Made by a program: the position numbers and the translations under genes
Notes under the pieces: model-generated
The model's input: the letters and a program-made list of their open reading frames with translations, nothing else
Databases searched by the model: none
Told to the model about the DNA's origin: nothing
Shown here: positions 16,764-26,484 of the stretch, piece after piece
How the letters are laid out: every line of letters begins with the position of its first letter
How positions within the stretch are numbered: the stretch's first letter is position 1
Source: an uncultured Clostridia bacterium
GTDB taxonomy: Bacteria; Bacillota; Clostridia; Christensenellales; UBA1242
DNA: 55,392 bases
Reading direction: 5' to 3'
NCBI GenBank assembly: GCA_944382715.1
Contig: CALWNC010000010.1
Coordinates: forward strand, 1-55,392

Positions 16764-18897
16764 CTAATCTATTTAAAATTTCCTTTTCTTCACTTATTGA
16801 GAGATTTTGTGAATTATTATTACTATTTTCTAATTTTTCTTTTCTTGAGTAATTACATTTTTCACACATTGTTACTTTTAATGTTTTATACAACTTAACA
16901 ATCATATCCTGTCCACAACTAGGACATTTTTCATTGGCAGGAATATTCCAAGACATAAATTTACAATCAGGGTAACCTTCACAACCATAAAAAATCTTAT
17001 TCTTTTTAGTTCTTAATTGCTTTATATTTTTACCGCAAAGTGGACATTTTGCATCAATTGAAATTTCAGGCTCTATAGGTTTTGTATTTTTGCAATTAGG
17101 ATAATTTGGACAAGCGAGAAATTTGCCAAATTTTCCATTTCTTATAACCATATTTGCTCCACACTTGTCACAAATAACATCACTGACTTCGTCTGGTAGT
17201 TTAGTCTTAGTTCCATCTTTTGCCGCAATTTTTACAGCCTGTATGAAAGGAGCATAAAATTCACTTAAAACCTTTCTCCAATCTTTGCCCTCATATTCAA
17301 TGTCGTCCAAATCATCTTCCATACCTGCAGTAAAACTTACGTCCATAATATTAGGGAAAAACTTAATTAGCATATCAACTACCACCTTTCCAAGTTCTGT
17401 TGGAATGATAGATTTGCCTTCACGTTCAACATAGTTTCTTGAAAATAGTGTCGTTACTGACTGAGTATAAGTTGATGGTCTGCCAATTCCCTTTTCTTCC
17501 ATTGCCTTTACAAGACTTGCCTCAGTATAACGAGCTGGTGGTTTCGTCCATTTTTGTTCTGGTTTCTTTTCTACTAAATCCAGTTTTTCACCATCTTTAA
17601 GTTCAGGAAGCTTTGTTAGTTTTTCATCATTTTCATCTGTTTGATTATTGTAAACAGTCGTATAGCCATCAAATTTAAGAGTTCTTCCTGTCGTTTTGAA
17701 CTTATATCCATTGCATTCTATATCCACTGACAGTGAATCATATGTTGCATCTGCCATTTGGCTAGCTAAAAATCGATCATAAATGAGTTTGTATAATCTA
17801 TATTCATTCTTTTGGATTTTATCTTTCAAATCTTCTGGTTTTCTTGAAAGAGAAATTGGTCTAATTGCTTCATGAGCATCTTGAGCATCTTTTTTATTTT
17901 TAAAATTCCTAGACGTTTGAACCGTATAATTACTGCCAAAGTTATCAGTAATAAACTGCTTTGCCTTTGATTGTGCTTCTGGTGAAACACGAACAGAGTC
18001 TGTTCTTATATATGTAACTAGTGGAATTTTTCCTTGTCCTTGAATTTCTACACCTTCATATAAAACTTGTGCAGTACTACTTGTGGTTTTTAAACTCATT
18101 CCGAGTTTATTTAGTGCTTCTTGTTGCATAGTAGAGGTTGTAAATGGAGCAGATGGTTGAGATTTTGTAACTGATTTTTTTACATTTGTAATTACAAATT
18201 CTCCACTTGAAATTGCATCAAGAATTTTATCCATTTCCTCTTTATTTTTGACATTCTTCTTGCCTGTATTTAGCGAAGCTTTAAATGTTTCATTAGTTCC
18301 ATCTTGCTTTTTTAAAATAACTTGCAAAGTCCAATATTCTTCTGGCTTAAAATTTTCAATTTCTCTCTCACGGTCAACAACGAGCCTTAAAGTAACAGAC
18401 TGAACTCTACCTGCAGAAAGTTTGTTTTGAATTTTCTTGCACAAAATTGGAGATATTTTATAACCAACAAGTCTGTCTAAAATTCTTCTTGCTTGCTGGG
18501 CATTAACTAACTTATCATCAATTGGTCTTGGATTTTTTATGGCCTCATTTACAGCTGTTTCACTAATTTCATTATAAGTAATACGATTTGCCTTCTTAGG
18601 GTCTATTCCAAGCAAATAACACATATGCCAAGCAATTGCCTCACCTTCTCTATCTGGATCCGAAGCAAAATAAACAGCTTCAGCTTTATCCACTTCTTTT
18701 TTTATTGCATCTACGGTTTTCTTGTGATCGGGAACAACTACATATTCAGGCTCAAAATTATTATCAACATCAACTCCAAGAGTTTTTTCTGGTAAATCTC
18801 TACAATGACCATAAGTTGGCATTACTTTATAATCTTTACCAAGGTAGTGTTGCACACTATCTTTTTTACCGGGACCTTCAATAAGAACAAGTTTCAT
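16744..18897 (-). CDS. topA: DNA topoisomerase I
   Basis: 717-aa type IA topoisomerase that relaxes negative supercoils. TOPRIM domain: LVLIEGPGKK with the catalytic Glu7 and Lys11 (family usually ESPAKA), GHCRDLP, and the metal motif SDPDREGE at 79-86. The cleavage tyrosine is Y296 in PLVTYIRTDS. Residues from about 595 hold three C4-type zinc ribbons (CDKCGANMV; CPLCGKNIK; CPSCGQDMI). Followed directly by trmFO, as in Bacillus. AAGGAG precedes the ATG. Confidence 0.97.
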   Translation of the reverse strand: MKLVLIEGPGKKDSVQHYLGKDYKVMPTYGHCRDLPEKTLGVDVDNNFEPEYVVVPDHKKTVDAIKKEVDKAEAVYFASDPDREGEAIAWHMCYLLGIDPKKANRITYNEISETAVNEAIKNPRPIDDKLVNAQQARRILDRLVGYKISPILCKKIQNKLSAGRVQSVTLRLVVDREREIENFKPEEYWTLQVILKKQDGTNETFKASLNTGKKNVKNKEEMDKILDAISSGEFVITNVKKSVTKSQPSAPFTTSTMQQEALNKLGMSLKTTSSTAQVLYEGVEIQGQGKIPLVTYIRTDSVRVSPEAQSKAKQFITDNFGSNYTVQTSRNFKNKKDAQDAHEAIRPISLSRKPEDLKDKIQKNEYRLYKLIYDRFLASQMADATYDSLSVDIECNGYKFKTTGRTLKFDGYTTVYNNQTDENDEKLTKLPELKDGEKLDLVEKKPEQKWTKPPARYTEASLVKAMEEKGIGRPSTYTQSVTTLFSRNYVEREGKSIIPTELGKVVVDMLIKFFPNIMDVSFTAGMEDDLDDIEYEGKDWRKVLSEFYAPFIQAVKIAAKDGTKTKLPDEVSDVICDKCGANMVIRNGKFGKFLACPNYPNCKNTKPIEPEISIDAKCPLCGKNIKQLRTKKNKIFYGCEGYPDCKFMSWNIPANEKCPSCGQDMIVKLYKTLKVTMCEKCNYSRKEKLENSNNNSQNLSISEEKEILNRLDEENEK

Positions 18898-19069
18898 ATT
18901 TACTCCTTAATTACACTATATATACTATCGGAAATAAAAATTAATTTACATAAAAATGAAAAATTTTGTTTTTCCTTAACTTAATAACACTATCACTAAA
19001 AATAGATTTGCCACCATATAAATTCTTCTCGTAAACAATTATAGAAAACTACATTTCAAATATCTATCT

Positions 19070-19612
19070 TTATTGTTTTATAATTGAATAAATTTTAACA
19101 TCAACAAGCTCACCCTGATTATCTAGTGCGTACTTTCTAAGTGTACCTTCATATTGCATATTTAGCTTTTGCATCACCCTTCCGCTTCTTTCATTTTCTA
19201 CTTTATGAATTGCCCAAATACGAACAAATCCCTCACTAAAAAGATAATCTACTACAGCTCTTCCTGCCTCTGTCATTATTCCATTTCCCCAGAAATTTAA
19301 CCCAAGTACATATCCAAGTTCTGCACTCTTTTTTTCTAGGTTGCAGCAAACCACATCAATTGCACCAATTACCTGTCCTAATGATTTTAACTCAATTGCC
19401 CATCTATAAGTATGTTCCTTTTCATAATCAGGAAGAACAACTTTTTCAAGATAATTTTTTGTATCTTCACTAGATTTATGAGTATTCCAAGTTAGATATT
19501 TAGTAACCTCGTCATATTTGGCATAGTTATTGAACATATCTTCATAGTCATCGGCTTCAAATTTTCTTAGAATTAATCTTTCCGTTTCAATTCTCTTTGA
19601 ATATTCTTTCAT
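19070..19612 (-). CDS. GNAT N-acetyltransferase, RimJ/RimL type
   Basis: 180 aa. RIETERLILRKFEADDYEDM is the typical opening of RimJ/RimL-like acetyltransferases; LGYVLGLNFWGNGIMTEA is the acetyl-CoA loop region and NERSGRVMQKLNMQYEG the C-terminal signature. The substrate is unknown: ribosomal protein N-termini or small amines are possible. Start at 19612 because GGAG lies 7 bases before this ATG; the longer TTG start would contain that site. It separates dprA from topA, which are often adjacent. Confidence 0.88.
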   Translation of the reverse strand: MKEYSKRIETERLILRKFEADDYEDMFNNYAKYDEVTKYLTWNTHKSSEDTKNYLEKVVLPDYEKEHTYRWAIELKSLGQVIGAIDVVCCNLEKKSAELGYVLGLNFWGNGIMTEAGRAVVDYLFSEGFVRIWAIHKVENERSGRVMQKLNMQYEGTLRKYALDNQGELVDVKIYSIIKQ

Positions 19613-19833
19613 GATTTTCTCCAAAATTTTCTAATAAACTTTATCACAATGAATAAAATTTTGTCAAATCAGTTTTTTATTTTTGTTAAAATATATTTTC
19701 AAAAATTTTAACCTAACAAATTAACGCAAATATTAGTAAATTTATTGGAAAAATTTATAAAATTGCAATTTTTTATACTCTAATTAATTTTTTATTCTTC
19801 AATTAATTATTAATATAATCTTAATATTAATAA

Positions 19834-20919
19834 CTATAATTTATAATATTTATTCCCATCACCCTTTTTAACTAAACCAAACATTTCCATAGTGATTAAT
19901 TTTGTAGAAAGCATTGATGCAGAAATATTAAGTAAATCACAAACTTCATCAAAAGTTTTCTCACCATCTTCAAGAATTTCTAGAATTTTTGACTGAACCA
20001 AGTCAGCTTGTTGCTTTGATTTTTCTTCATTTGGCTTTTGAACCTTGATATTTAATTTATACAGAATTCTACTTGGTGAAACTGTAAAAATATCTGGCAT
20101 TTGATCAATAAGTGCATTAGTGCCTTCACTTTGTGGAGAGGTAATATTTCCCGGAATTACAAAAAGTTCCCTAGATTGCTCTAGAGTAAAATTTGCAGTG
20201 GACATTGTACCACTACTTTTACCTGCTTCTACAATTAATGTTCCTAAACCAAGTGCAGACACAATCCTGTTTCGTCTGATAAATTGAAATTGAAGTGGTT
20301 TATGTCCAGGCTTATACTCAGTTACAAGAAGCCCGCCATTTTCTATGATTTTATTCGCAAGCCCAGTATTTTGTGGTGGATAAATGGAATCTAATCCTCC
20401 AGCAAGAACCGCAATCGTTTTACCGTCAATTTCCAGTGTTTTCTGAGCAACTATTGTATCAATTCCATAAGCAAGACCAGATATAGTTACTAGTCCTGCC
20501 CTTGAAAGCTCTTTTGTAAAATTTTCACAAACTATTCTGCCATAAGTAGTAGGCTTTCTTGTTCCTACTATTGAAATAGAATCTTTTGAAAGTAGTGTAA
20601 CATCACCTTTTGTGTATAAAACAAGTGGAGGATCAGAAATATTTTTTAATTTTTCTGGATATGCATTTGAAAAATATGTAACTGGGAGAATTTTATACTT
20701 ATCCATTTCAGCCATTACTTTTTTCTCAAATTTATCTAAGTTTTCACTTCGTAATTTTTTAATTATTTCAACTATTGATTTATCACAATCTGCATTTTTA
20801 ATATTTTTTATCGTTAAAATATCCTCTAAATCATTAAATTTAGAGAATATTTGTTCAAATTTTGAGAATGTTAAATCGTTATAGCCAAACCATAACACAA
20901 TTAATTCTTTTTTATTCAT
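19834..20919 (-). CDS. dprA: DNA-processing protein DprA (Smf)
   Basis: 361 aa. DprA loads RecA on single-stranded DNA taken up in transformation. The Rossmann core shows SIVGTRKPTTYG, TISGLAYGIDTIVAQ, AVLAGGLDSIYPPQN, TEYKPGHKP and FIRRNRIVSALG; the C-terminal 65 residues are a winged-helix (EDGEKTFDEVCDLLNISASM). The N-terminal SAM-like region is short and divergent. AGGAG before the ATG; 12 bases after yifB, one operon. Also note the family link: this is a SLOG-superfamily founder, like the C-terminal domain of the 388-2739 protein. Confidence 0.95.
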   Translation of the reverse strand: MNKKELIVLWFGYNDLTFSKFEQIFSKFNDLEDILTIKNIKNADCDKSIVEIIKKLRSENLDKFEKKVMAEMDKYKILPVTYFSNAYPEKLKNISDPPLVLYTKGDVTLLSKDSISIVGTRKPTTYGRIVCENFTKELSRAGLVTISGLAYGIDTIVAQKTLEIDGKTIAVLAGGLDSIYPPQNTGLANKIIENGGLLVTEYKPGHKPLQFQFIRRNRIVSALGLGTLIVEAGKSSGTMSTANFTLEQSRELFVIPGNITSPQSEGTNALIDQMPDIFTVSPSRILYKLNIKVQKPNEEKSKQQADLVQSKILEILEDGEKTFDEVCDLLNISASMLSTKLITMEMFGLVKKGDGNKYYKL

Positions 20920-20931
20920 TTTCTCCTACTC

Positions 20932-22458
20932 TTATAAACTAAATTTATCTATATTTCTATATGCAATTGCTTCAGCAATGTGATTTGATGAAATATTTTC
21001 TGCCCCATCTAAGTCGGCAATAGTTCTGGCGACTTTTAATATTCTGTTATATCCTCTTGCTGAAATATTAAATTTTTCAAAAGCAAATTTAATCAATTCC
21101 TCAGACTCACTATCAAGTTTGCAAAATTCACTTATCATTTTTGAAGTCATTTTAGAGTTTGTATGAATTCCAGTATTTTTAAATCTTTCTATTTGAATTG
21201 CTCTTGCTTTATCAACTCGCTTTTTTATTTCCTCACTACTTTCTTCAAGTGTATTGCTTGAAAGCTCTAAAAAATCCACTTGTTCTACATCAATTTTTAA
21301 ATCTATTCTATCTAAAAGTGGTCCTGATAATCTTTTTAAATAATTTTGAATTTGACTTGGCGAACAAGTACACTCATGTACTGAACTTCCATAATATCCA
21401 CAAGGACACGGATTCATACTTGCAACAAGCATAAAATTTGCAGGATACTCATAACTCCCACTTGCCCTTGAAATTGTTATGACTCCATCTTCAAGTGGTT
21501 GCCTTAGTGTTTCTAAATTGCTTCTTGAATATTCAGGAAGTTCATCTAAAAATAATACTCCATTACTTGCAAGACTAACTTCTCCAGGTTTTGCATCTTT
21601 TCCACCGCCAGTTAGTGAAACTACCGAGGCAGTGTGGTGTGGACTTCTAAATGGTCTAGTTGATACCACACCCTTTTTAAGATCTAGTTCACCAGCAATT
21701 GAGTGTATTTTTGTAATTTCTAGTGCCTCTTCAAAAGTCAAATCCGGCATTATTGAAGGAATGCACTTTGCAATCATTGTCTTGCCTGCTCCCGGTGGAC
21801 CAACCATTAGTATATTATGTCCTCCACTTACCGCTATTTCAATTGCTCTTTTCGCAACCCTTTGACCTTTAACTCTTGCAAAATCTTCTGAAATTTTGTC
21901 TGATGGTTCTCCCTTCCAAATTGATTTTTCCACGCACTTAAACTCAATACTTCCGTTCAGTAATCCTACTACTTCCATAAGTGAAGATAGTGCATAAACT
22001 TCAATTCCTTCAATAAAACTCGCTTCATTTTTATTTGGTTCTGGAATAATAAATTTCGTATAACCATCACCCCTTGCAGAAATAAGCGTTGGTAAAATTC
22101 CATTAACTGCCTTTATATTGCCATCAAGGCCCAATTCTCCAATTATAATAAAATCTTGGCATTTTTTCCCCGTAATTTGATTACTAGACTGCAAGATAGA
22201 AATAGCAATTGGCAAATCAAAGTTTGGCCCGACTTTTTTTATACTTGCAGGAGCTAAATTTATGGTTATGTGATTTGTTGGAAATTTAAATCCCGAATTT
22301 TTTATTGCCGAGCGAACTCTTTCCTTTGACTCCTTTACAGAAGCATCAGGCAAACCTACAATTTCATATTTTGGAAGTCCAAGACTTGTATCAGCCTCCA
22401 CATCTACTCTAAATCCCTTTAATCCCGAAAGTCCAAAACTTGATATTTTTGAAAACAT
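20932..22458 (-). CDS. comM: YifB/ComM family Mg chelatase-like AAA ATPase
   Basis: 508 aa. N-terminal Lon-protease-like ChlI domain (LPKYEIVGLPDASVKESKERVRSA), central AAA+ with Walker A MVGPPGAGKTMIAK near residue 215, SLTGGGKDAKPGEVSLASNG and Walker B VLFLDELPEY, and a C-terminal zinc-binding insertion with CPCGYYG and CTC. The family includes ComM, a branch-migration helicase for integration of transformed DNA. Its operon with dprA and the neighbouring yraN and rnhB is a common bacterial arrangement. AGGTGG precedes the ATG. Confidence 0.93.
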   Translation of the reverse strand: MFSKISSFGLSGLKGFRVDVEADTSLGLPKYEIVGLPDASVKESKERVRSAIKNSGFKFPTNHITINLAPASIKKVGPNFDLPIAISILQSSNQITGKKCQDFIIIGELGLDGNIKAVNGILPTLISARGDGYTKFIIPEPNKNEASFIEGIEVYALSSLMEVVGLLNGSIEFKCVEKSIWKGEPSDKISEDFARVKGQRVAKRAIEIAVSGGHNILMVGPPGAGKTMIAKCIPSIMPDLTFEEALEITKIHSIAGELDLKKGVVSTRPFRSPHHTASVVSLTGGGKDAKPGEVSLASNGVLFLDELPEYSRSNLETLRQPLEDGVITISRASGSYEYPANFMLVASMNPCPCGYYGSSVHECTCSPSQIQNYLKRLSGPLLDRIDLKIDVEQVDFLELSSNTLEESSEEIKKRVDKARAIQIERFKNTGIHTNSKMTSKMISEFCKLDSESEELIKFAFEKFNISARGYNRILKVARTIADLDGAENISSNHIAEAIAYRNIDKFSL

Positions 22459-22596
22459 AATTTTACCACCTAATAATTAATAACATACTAGAAAAAATCT
22501 TAAAAGTAAAATGAATTTATTAAAAACGATAAATAAAAAAGGAATATATTTCTATATTCCTTTAATATCAATATACCATCTAGCTTATAAAATGTA

Positions 22597-22938
22597 TTAT
22601 CTAGCTTCTTTAATTCTAGAATTTTTAGCAGTCTTACCTTTAAGATAATAAAGTTTAGCTCTTCTAACAATACCTCTTCTTACAACTTCAATGTGGTCAA
22701 TTTTTGGTGAATGAACAGGGAATGTTCTTTCTACGCCAATTGAGTAAGAAATACGACGAACGGTAAAAGTTTCTCTAATGCCACCATTTTTACGAGCTAT
22801 AACCGTACCTTCAAAAGCTTGAAGTCTTTCATGAGTACCTTCAATAACTTTAACCCAAACTCTAACAGTGTCGCCAACTCTGAATTCTGGGATATCAGTA
22901 CGCATACCTTCTTTTTCGATAGAATCTATAATATTCAT
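22597..22938 (-). CDS. rplS: 50S ribosomal protein L19
   Basis: 113 aa, complete L19 at the 30S-50S interface: [35 protein letters not shown] and the highly conserved [20 protein letters not shown] plus [22 protein letters not shown] precedes the ATG. It has its own promoter and a structured leader that matches the L19 autoregulatory type, and an A/T-rich hairpin-like region follows the stop. Confidence 0.98.
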   Translation of the reverse strand: MNIIDSIEKEGMRTDIPEFRVGDTVRVWVKVIEGTHERLQAFEGTVIARKNGGIRETFTVRRISYSIGVERTFPVHSPKIDHIEVVRRGIVRRAKLYYLKGKTAKNSRIKEAR

Positions 22939-22959
22939 AGGTTTCCTCCTCTTTTAGTA

Positions 22960-23003
22960 TGTTGAGTGTTCGTGCTAGCCCGGTGGTGCAGAGGACCACT
23001 CAT
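22960..23003 (-). ncRNA. L19 (rplS) autoregulatory leader RNA
   Basis: The minus strand upstream of rplS reads GAGTG ... CACTC (22997-23001 with 22964-22968) as an outer stem around GGTCCTCTGCACC, CCGGGCTAGC and CACGAACAC. This matches my memory of the Firmicutes L19 leader (Rfam L19_leader), through which L19 represses its own synthesis. The GC content is clearly higher than in the surroundings. No covariance search was run. Confidence 0.75.
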
Positions 23004-23015
23004 AATCACTACAAT

Positions 23016-23044
23016 AGTATATCACTAAAATTCATAAAAATCAA
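23016..23044 (-). promoter_or_regulatory. rplS promoter
   Basis: TTGATT (23039-23044), 17 bases, TATACT (23016-23021), with a TGA preceding the -10 that would count as an extended -10. Transcription would start just before the leader stem. Confidence 0.75.
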
Positions 23045-23060
23045 GCATTTTTAAATATTT

Positions 23061-23519
23061 TTAAAATGCATTTTCAAAATAATTAACTTTGCCACTATCA
23101 ACACTTGCCACATCAAATCGAACTTGCATATTTTTAAACTCTTTTTTTTGAAGTAAAAATTCTGCTCCCCTTTTTATGTGTTGAATTTTAGACTCACTAA
23201 TTGCCTCTATTCCAAGTCCATAATTTTCATTTGACCTTGATTTGACTTCTGTAACTACTAAGATTTCCTGCAAGTTTTCCATTAAACCAAGATAGCTTTT
23301 CTTTAAAATTTCTATATATTTTTTATCTTTTGACATATTAATTGCGTTTTTTAATTCTTTTTTTAAATTCTTCTTTTGAACTGAAACTGATAATGTAGAA
23401 ACAATATCAAGTTCTACTCCCACACAGGTATAGTTAGTAAATAGTATCTTATAACCATTTTTCTTCATATATTTTTGAGCTAAAAGTTCCCCTTCTTTCC
23501 AAGTAATTTCGTTATACAT
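23061..23519 (-). CDS. YraN (UPF0102) family nuclease-like protein with insertion
   Basis: 152 aa. KEGELLAQKYMKKNGYKILFTNY, GVELDIV, VVTEVKSRSNENYGLG and RFDVASV follow the YraN PD-(D/E)xK-like fold, with the Asp of ELD and the Glu-x-Lys of TEVKSR as putative catalytic residues. Between them lies a lysine-rich insertion of roughly 40 residues not present in typical 115-125-aa members. Start at 23519 chosen because it overlaps the rnhB stop by 8 bases (ATGTATAA) and has GGAAG upstream; the longer frame runs inside rnhB. Confidence 0.85.
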   Translation of the reverse strand: MYNEITWKEGELLAQKYMKKNGYKILFTNYTCVGVELDIVSTLSVSVQKKNLKKELKNAINMSKDKKYIEILKKSYLGLMENLQEILVVTEVKSRSNENYGLGIEAISESKIQHIKRGAEFLLQKKEFKNMQVRFDVASVDSGKVNYFENAF

Positions 23520-24150
23520 CTTTTTCTTCCAAAAATTTGATAAATGTTTTTCTATGTGCACTGCAAGCACCAACTCTTTTTAGGGCTTCAATATGAACCT
23601 TTGTTCCATAACCCTTATTTTTTTCAAAACCATAATCGGGGAATTTTTGTGCAAGATTAACCATATATTCATCTCTAGTTACTTTTGCTAAAATGCTTGC
23701 ACAACCAATGCTATAACTCAAACTATCACCCTTTATAATTCCCTGAATTGGTACACTCACATCAAGATTTGAAATTGCATCAACTAATACAATGTCTGGT
23801 TTTTTCTTTAAAGCTTCTATAGCATTTTTCATACAAAGTTTAGTTGCATTTAAAATATTTATTTCGTCGATAACTTTTTCATCAATCATTTGAATAGTAT
23901 AATCAATTGCTTTTTCTTTTATCTGTTCAGCCAAAATCTTTCGTTTCTTTTCTGATATTTTTTTACTATCGTCTATTCCATCTATAATATCATCTAATGG
24001 CATAATTACACAACAAACACAAACTGGTCCAGCTAATGGACCTCTCCCCACCTCGTCCATTCCAGCAATTAATTTTTTACCGCTACTTAGTTGTTTTCTT
24101 TCATGTTTAAACTTATCTATATCTAATTTTTTACAATCTCTTTTTTTCAT
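23512..24150 (-). CDS. rnhB: Ribonuclease HII
   Basis: 212 aa. Removes RNA from RNA-DNA hybrids and single ribonucleotides. LIAGMDEVGRGPLAGPVCVC carries the Asp-Glu pair, DDSKKISEKKR the next motif, VLVDAISNL the third acid and IIKGDSLSYSIGCASILAKVTRD the last catalytic region. Standard length. It starts 5 bases after rbgA, a conserved Firmicutes pair, and overlaps yraN. Confidence 0.96.
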   Translation of the reverse strand: MKKRDCKKLDIDKFKHERKQLSSGKKLIAGMDEVGRGPLAGPVCVCCVIMPLDDIIDGIDDSKKISEKKRKILAEQIKEKAIDYTIQMIDEKVIDEINILNATKLCMKNAIEALKKKPDIVLVDAISNLDVSVPIQGIIKGDSLSYSIGCASILAKVTRDEYMVNLAQKFPDYGFEKNKGYGTKVHIEALKRVGACSAHRKTFIKFLEEKDV

Positions 24151-24155
24151 TTCAT

Positions 24156-25016
24156 TTACTCTAATGTAATCTTCCCAAATTTACCAGCGCGAAAATCATC
24201 AATAAAAGATTTTCCAGCCCGAGCATAATCTATTTCATTTTTTCGCATTATATAGCCTCTTTTTATGCAAAAACGGTCATAAAGTTCTAAAAAAACATCA
24301 AATCTATAATCTACATCAAACTTTTCTTTAAGATTATTAGGATATTTTTCAAAGATTGTTTGCATGAGTTCATAACCCAAGTCGCCAAGGTCAAATTCTT
24401 TATCGGAAAGACAACCAATGTACGCAAGGTTTCTACTAATAATGTCATCAAATTTTGGCCAAAGTACACCTGGCGTGTCACATAGCATAAAATCGTCATC
24501 AATTTTAATCCATTGGTTAAATCTCGTTACACCTGCAATGTTACTAGCCTTAACTTTTCTTTCGCCTGATAACATATTAATAAGTGCACTTTTACCAGTA
24601 TTTGGAACACCTAATACTAAAATTTTATATGTTGCCTTGACTTTTTTCCTATTATTTTTCTCAATTTTGTCTTGTAAAACCCTTCTAAGTGCGTTTTTTA
24701 TTTCGTACCTATAACTAATGTCCTTTGCACTGGAAACAATAGTAACTTTCTTTTCTTTTGCAAATTCTGCCTGAATTTGTGAAACTCTATTTTCATCTGC
24801 AAGGTCAATTTTATTAAAAACGTAAACTATTGGTTTTCCATGAGTTATTTTAGTAATGTTTGGATTTAAACAAGAAATTGGGGCTCTACTGTCTAAAACA
24901 TATAGAATTGCGTCGGCAATTTTTATCTTATTATCCTCAATGTCTTCTAGTGCATTTTTCATATGTCCGGGAAACCAGTTTATAACATTTTTTTTTGACT
25001 CTTCTGTATTTTTCAT
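24156..25016 (-). CDS. rbgA: Ribosome biogenesis GTPase A (YlqF)
   Basis: 286-aa circularly permuted GTPase needed for late 50S assembly. Order of motifs is G4-G5-G1-G2-G3: VFNKIDLAD, SSAKD, GVPNTGKSALINML (family GxPNVGKS), the switch I GVTRF and DTPGVLWP. The N-terminal NWFPGHMKNALEDIE and LDSRAPIS are YlqF signatures. AAGGAAG precedes the ATG. Normally downstream of rplS; here rplS lies on the other side of rnhB and yraN. Confidence 0.95.
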   Translation of the reverse strand: MKNTEESKKNVINWFPGHMKNALEDIEDNKIKIADAILYVLDSRAPISCLNPNITKITHGKPIVYVFNKIDLADENRVSQIQAEFAKEKKVTIVSSAKDISYRYEIKNALRRVLQDKIEKNNRKKVKATYKILVLGVPNTGKSALINMLSGERKVKASNIAGVTRFNQWIKIDDDFMLCDTPGVLWPKFDDIISRNLAYIGCLSDKEFDLGDLGYELMQTIFEKYPNNLKEKFDVDYRFDVFLELYDRFCIKRGYIMRKNEIDYARAGKSFIDDFRAGKFGKITLE

Positions 25017-25028
25017 AATATTACTTCC

Positions 25029-25544
25029 TTAAATTTGTTTTAAATCTAATAGGCTTATTTCATCTGGTAAAAATGAATTAATTCCTAAATCATTAAGTAT
25101 TTTGACATTTTCTTCAAAGTCATCTACAAAGAGAATTTCATTATAATTACAATTATGCAATTTTTTAAGAATTTCAATAGCTTCTATCTTTGTTTCTTGA
25201 TTACGACTAAATAAAACTTCTATATCTTCTCCATAATGCTTACGAATAAAGTTTTCTTTTGCTTTTAAATTAAAAGAAAATTTCATTCCTGATAAACAAT
25301 ACATTTTCACATTTCTTCTTGCCAAAAATTTTATCAAGTGGTAGATTGCCTCATGAGGTAAGCAAGGCTCAATAGATTCATAATATGAGTCAGGATATAA
25401 ATAAGCACTAAGGTAATAGTTTATACTATTTTCTTTGCTTTCACTACGCTGTTTTTTATAATCCCTATTTTTATGAATTGCTAGCGTATCATCAAAGTCA
25501 AAAATTGCAACTTTAATAAGATTTAAATCAATTTTCTTTTCCAT
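25029..25544 (-). CDS. HAD superfamily hydrolase
   Basis: 171 aa. FDFDDTLAIHKNRD is HAD motif I (nucleophile D and general acid D), YCLSGMKFSF holds the motif II serine, a lysine in TKIEAIEILKK fits motif III and EILFVDDFEENVKILNDLG motif IV. The small helical cap (residues about 30-75) does not name a substrate. Start at 25544 selected because GGGAG lies 8 bases upstream; the upstream start would read through that site. It precedes rbgA by 12 bases and may be co-transcribed. Confidence 0.85.
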   Translation of the reverse strand: MEKKIDLNLIKVAIFDFDDTLAIHKNRDYKKQRSESKENSINYYLSAYLYPDSYYESIEPCLPHEAIYHLIKFLARRNVKMYCLSGMKFSFNLKAKENFIRKHYGEDIEVLFSRNQETKIEAIEILKKLHNCNYNEILFVDDFEENVKILNDLGINSFLPDEISLLDLKQI

Positions 25545-25785
25545 ATATTTTTCTCCCATTAGATTAATATAGTCAAGTATTAATTTCCAAGCATTATTTT
25601 TTAAATTAGCAAAAAACTAAGATATGTTAAAACTTAAAAAATAACTAATTTTATAATAAAAATATATAATCATTATTTTTCAAATAGTTAAATTCTTTAA
25701 TTCAATTGAAAAGTTTTTATAAAATTAAATTAACTATTTTTTGCAAAATTAATTTATTTTTACTAAAAAACATCTAAAATTTTGG

Positions 25786-26484
25786 TTAATTTTCTAATTT
25801 TTTATCACTTATGTACTTTTCCCACAAATCTGGGCGTCTTTCTCTAGTAAGTTTTTCAGCCTCTTGCTTTCTCCACAAATCCACTTTTTTATGATCTCCC
25901 GAAAAAAGAACCTCAGGAACAGTCATACCATTAAATTCTCTTGGTTTTGTGTACTGGGGGTATTCAAGAAGATTATTTTCAAAGCTTTCTATATCTGCAG
26001 ATTCTATTCCCCCAAGCACTCCATCTAAAAGTCTTACGACTGAATCAATCACTACCATTGCAGGAAGTTCTCCTCCCGTTAATACATAGTCACCTATTGA
26101 AATTTCTTCATCAATAAAATTGTCAATTACCCTCTGATCAACTCCCTCATAGTGGCCACAAAGAAATACTAAATGATTATAAGTTGCAAGCTTTCTTGCT
26201 ATTTTTTGATTAAAAACTTTACCCTTAGGTGATAAATAAATCTTATGTGCTCTGTCCACCCCATCAATACTATTCATTGCATCAAATATTGGTTGAACCA
26301 TCATTACCATTCCCGGACCACCACCAAAAGTATAATCGTCACATTTTTTATGCTTATCTTTAGAGTAGTCACGAATATTAATCAAATTAATTTCAATTTT
26401 TCCACTTTCAGATGCTCTTTCAAGAATGCTTTCAGTTAATGGTTTAAAACTATTAGGAAAAAGAGTTAGGATATCAATTTTCAT
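25786..26484 (-). CDS. trmD: tRNA (guanine-37-N1)-methyltransferase
   Basis: 232 aa SPOUT enzyme making m1G37. MKIDILTLFPNSF opening, DDYTFGGGPGMVMMVQPIFDA, FLCGHYEGVDQRVID and SIGDYVLTGGELPAMVVIDSVVRL form the trefoil knot and SAM site. Start at 26484, overlapping the rimM end by 11 bases with GAGGT upstream; the extended frame begins inside rimM. rimM-trmD is a universal pair. Just over 200 AT-rich bases without a gene follow its stop. Confidence 0.96.
   Translation of the reverse strand: MKIDILTLFPNSFKPLTESILERASESGKIEINLINIRDYSKDKHKKCDDYTFGGGPGMVMMVQPIFDAMNSIDGVDRAHKIYLSPKGKVFNQKIARKLATYNHLVFLCGHYEGVDQRVIDNFIDEEISIGDYVLTGGELPAMVVIDSVVRLLDGVLGGIESADIESFENNLLEYPQYTKPREFNGMTVPEVLFSGDHKKVDLWRKQEAEKLTRERRPDLWEKYISDKKLEN

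Noticed and set aside
16744..18897. Defective topA because of EGPGKK instead of ESPAKA
   Set aside because: The catalytic Glu and Lys, DPDREGE and the tyrosine motif are kept, so it should be active.
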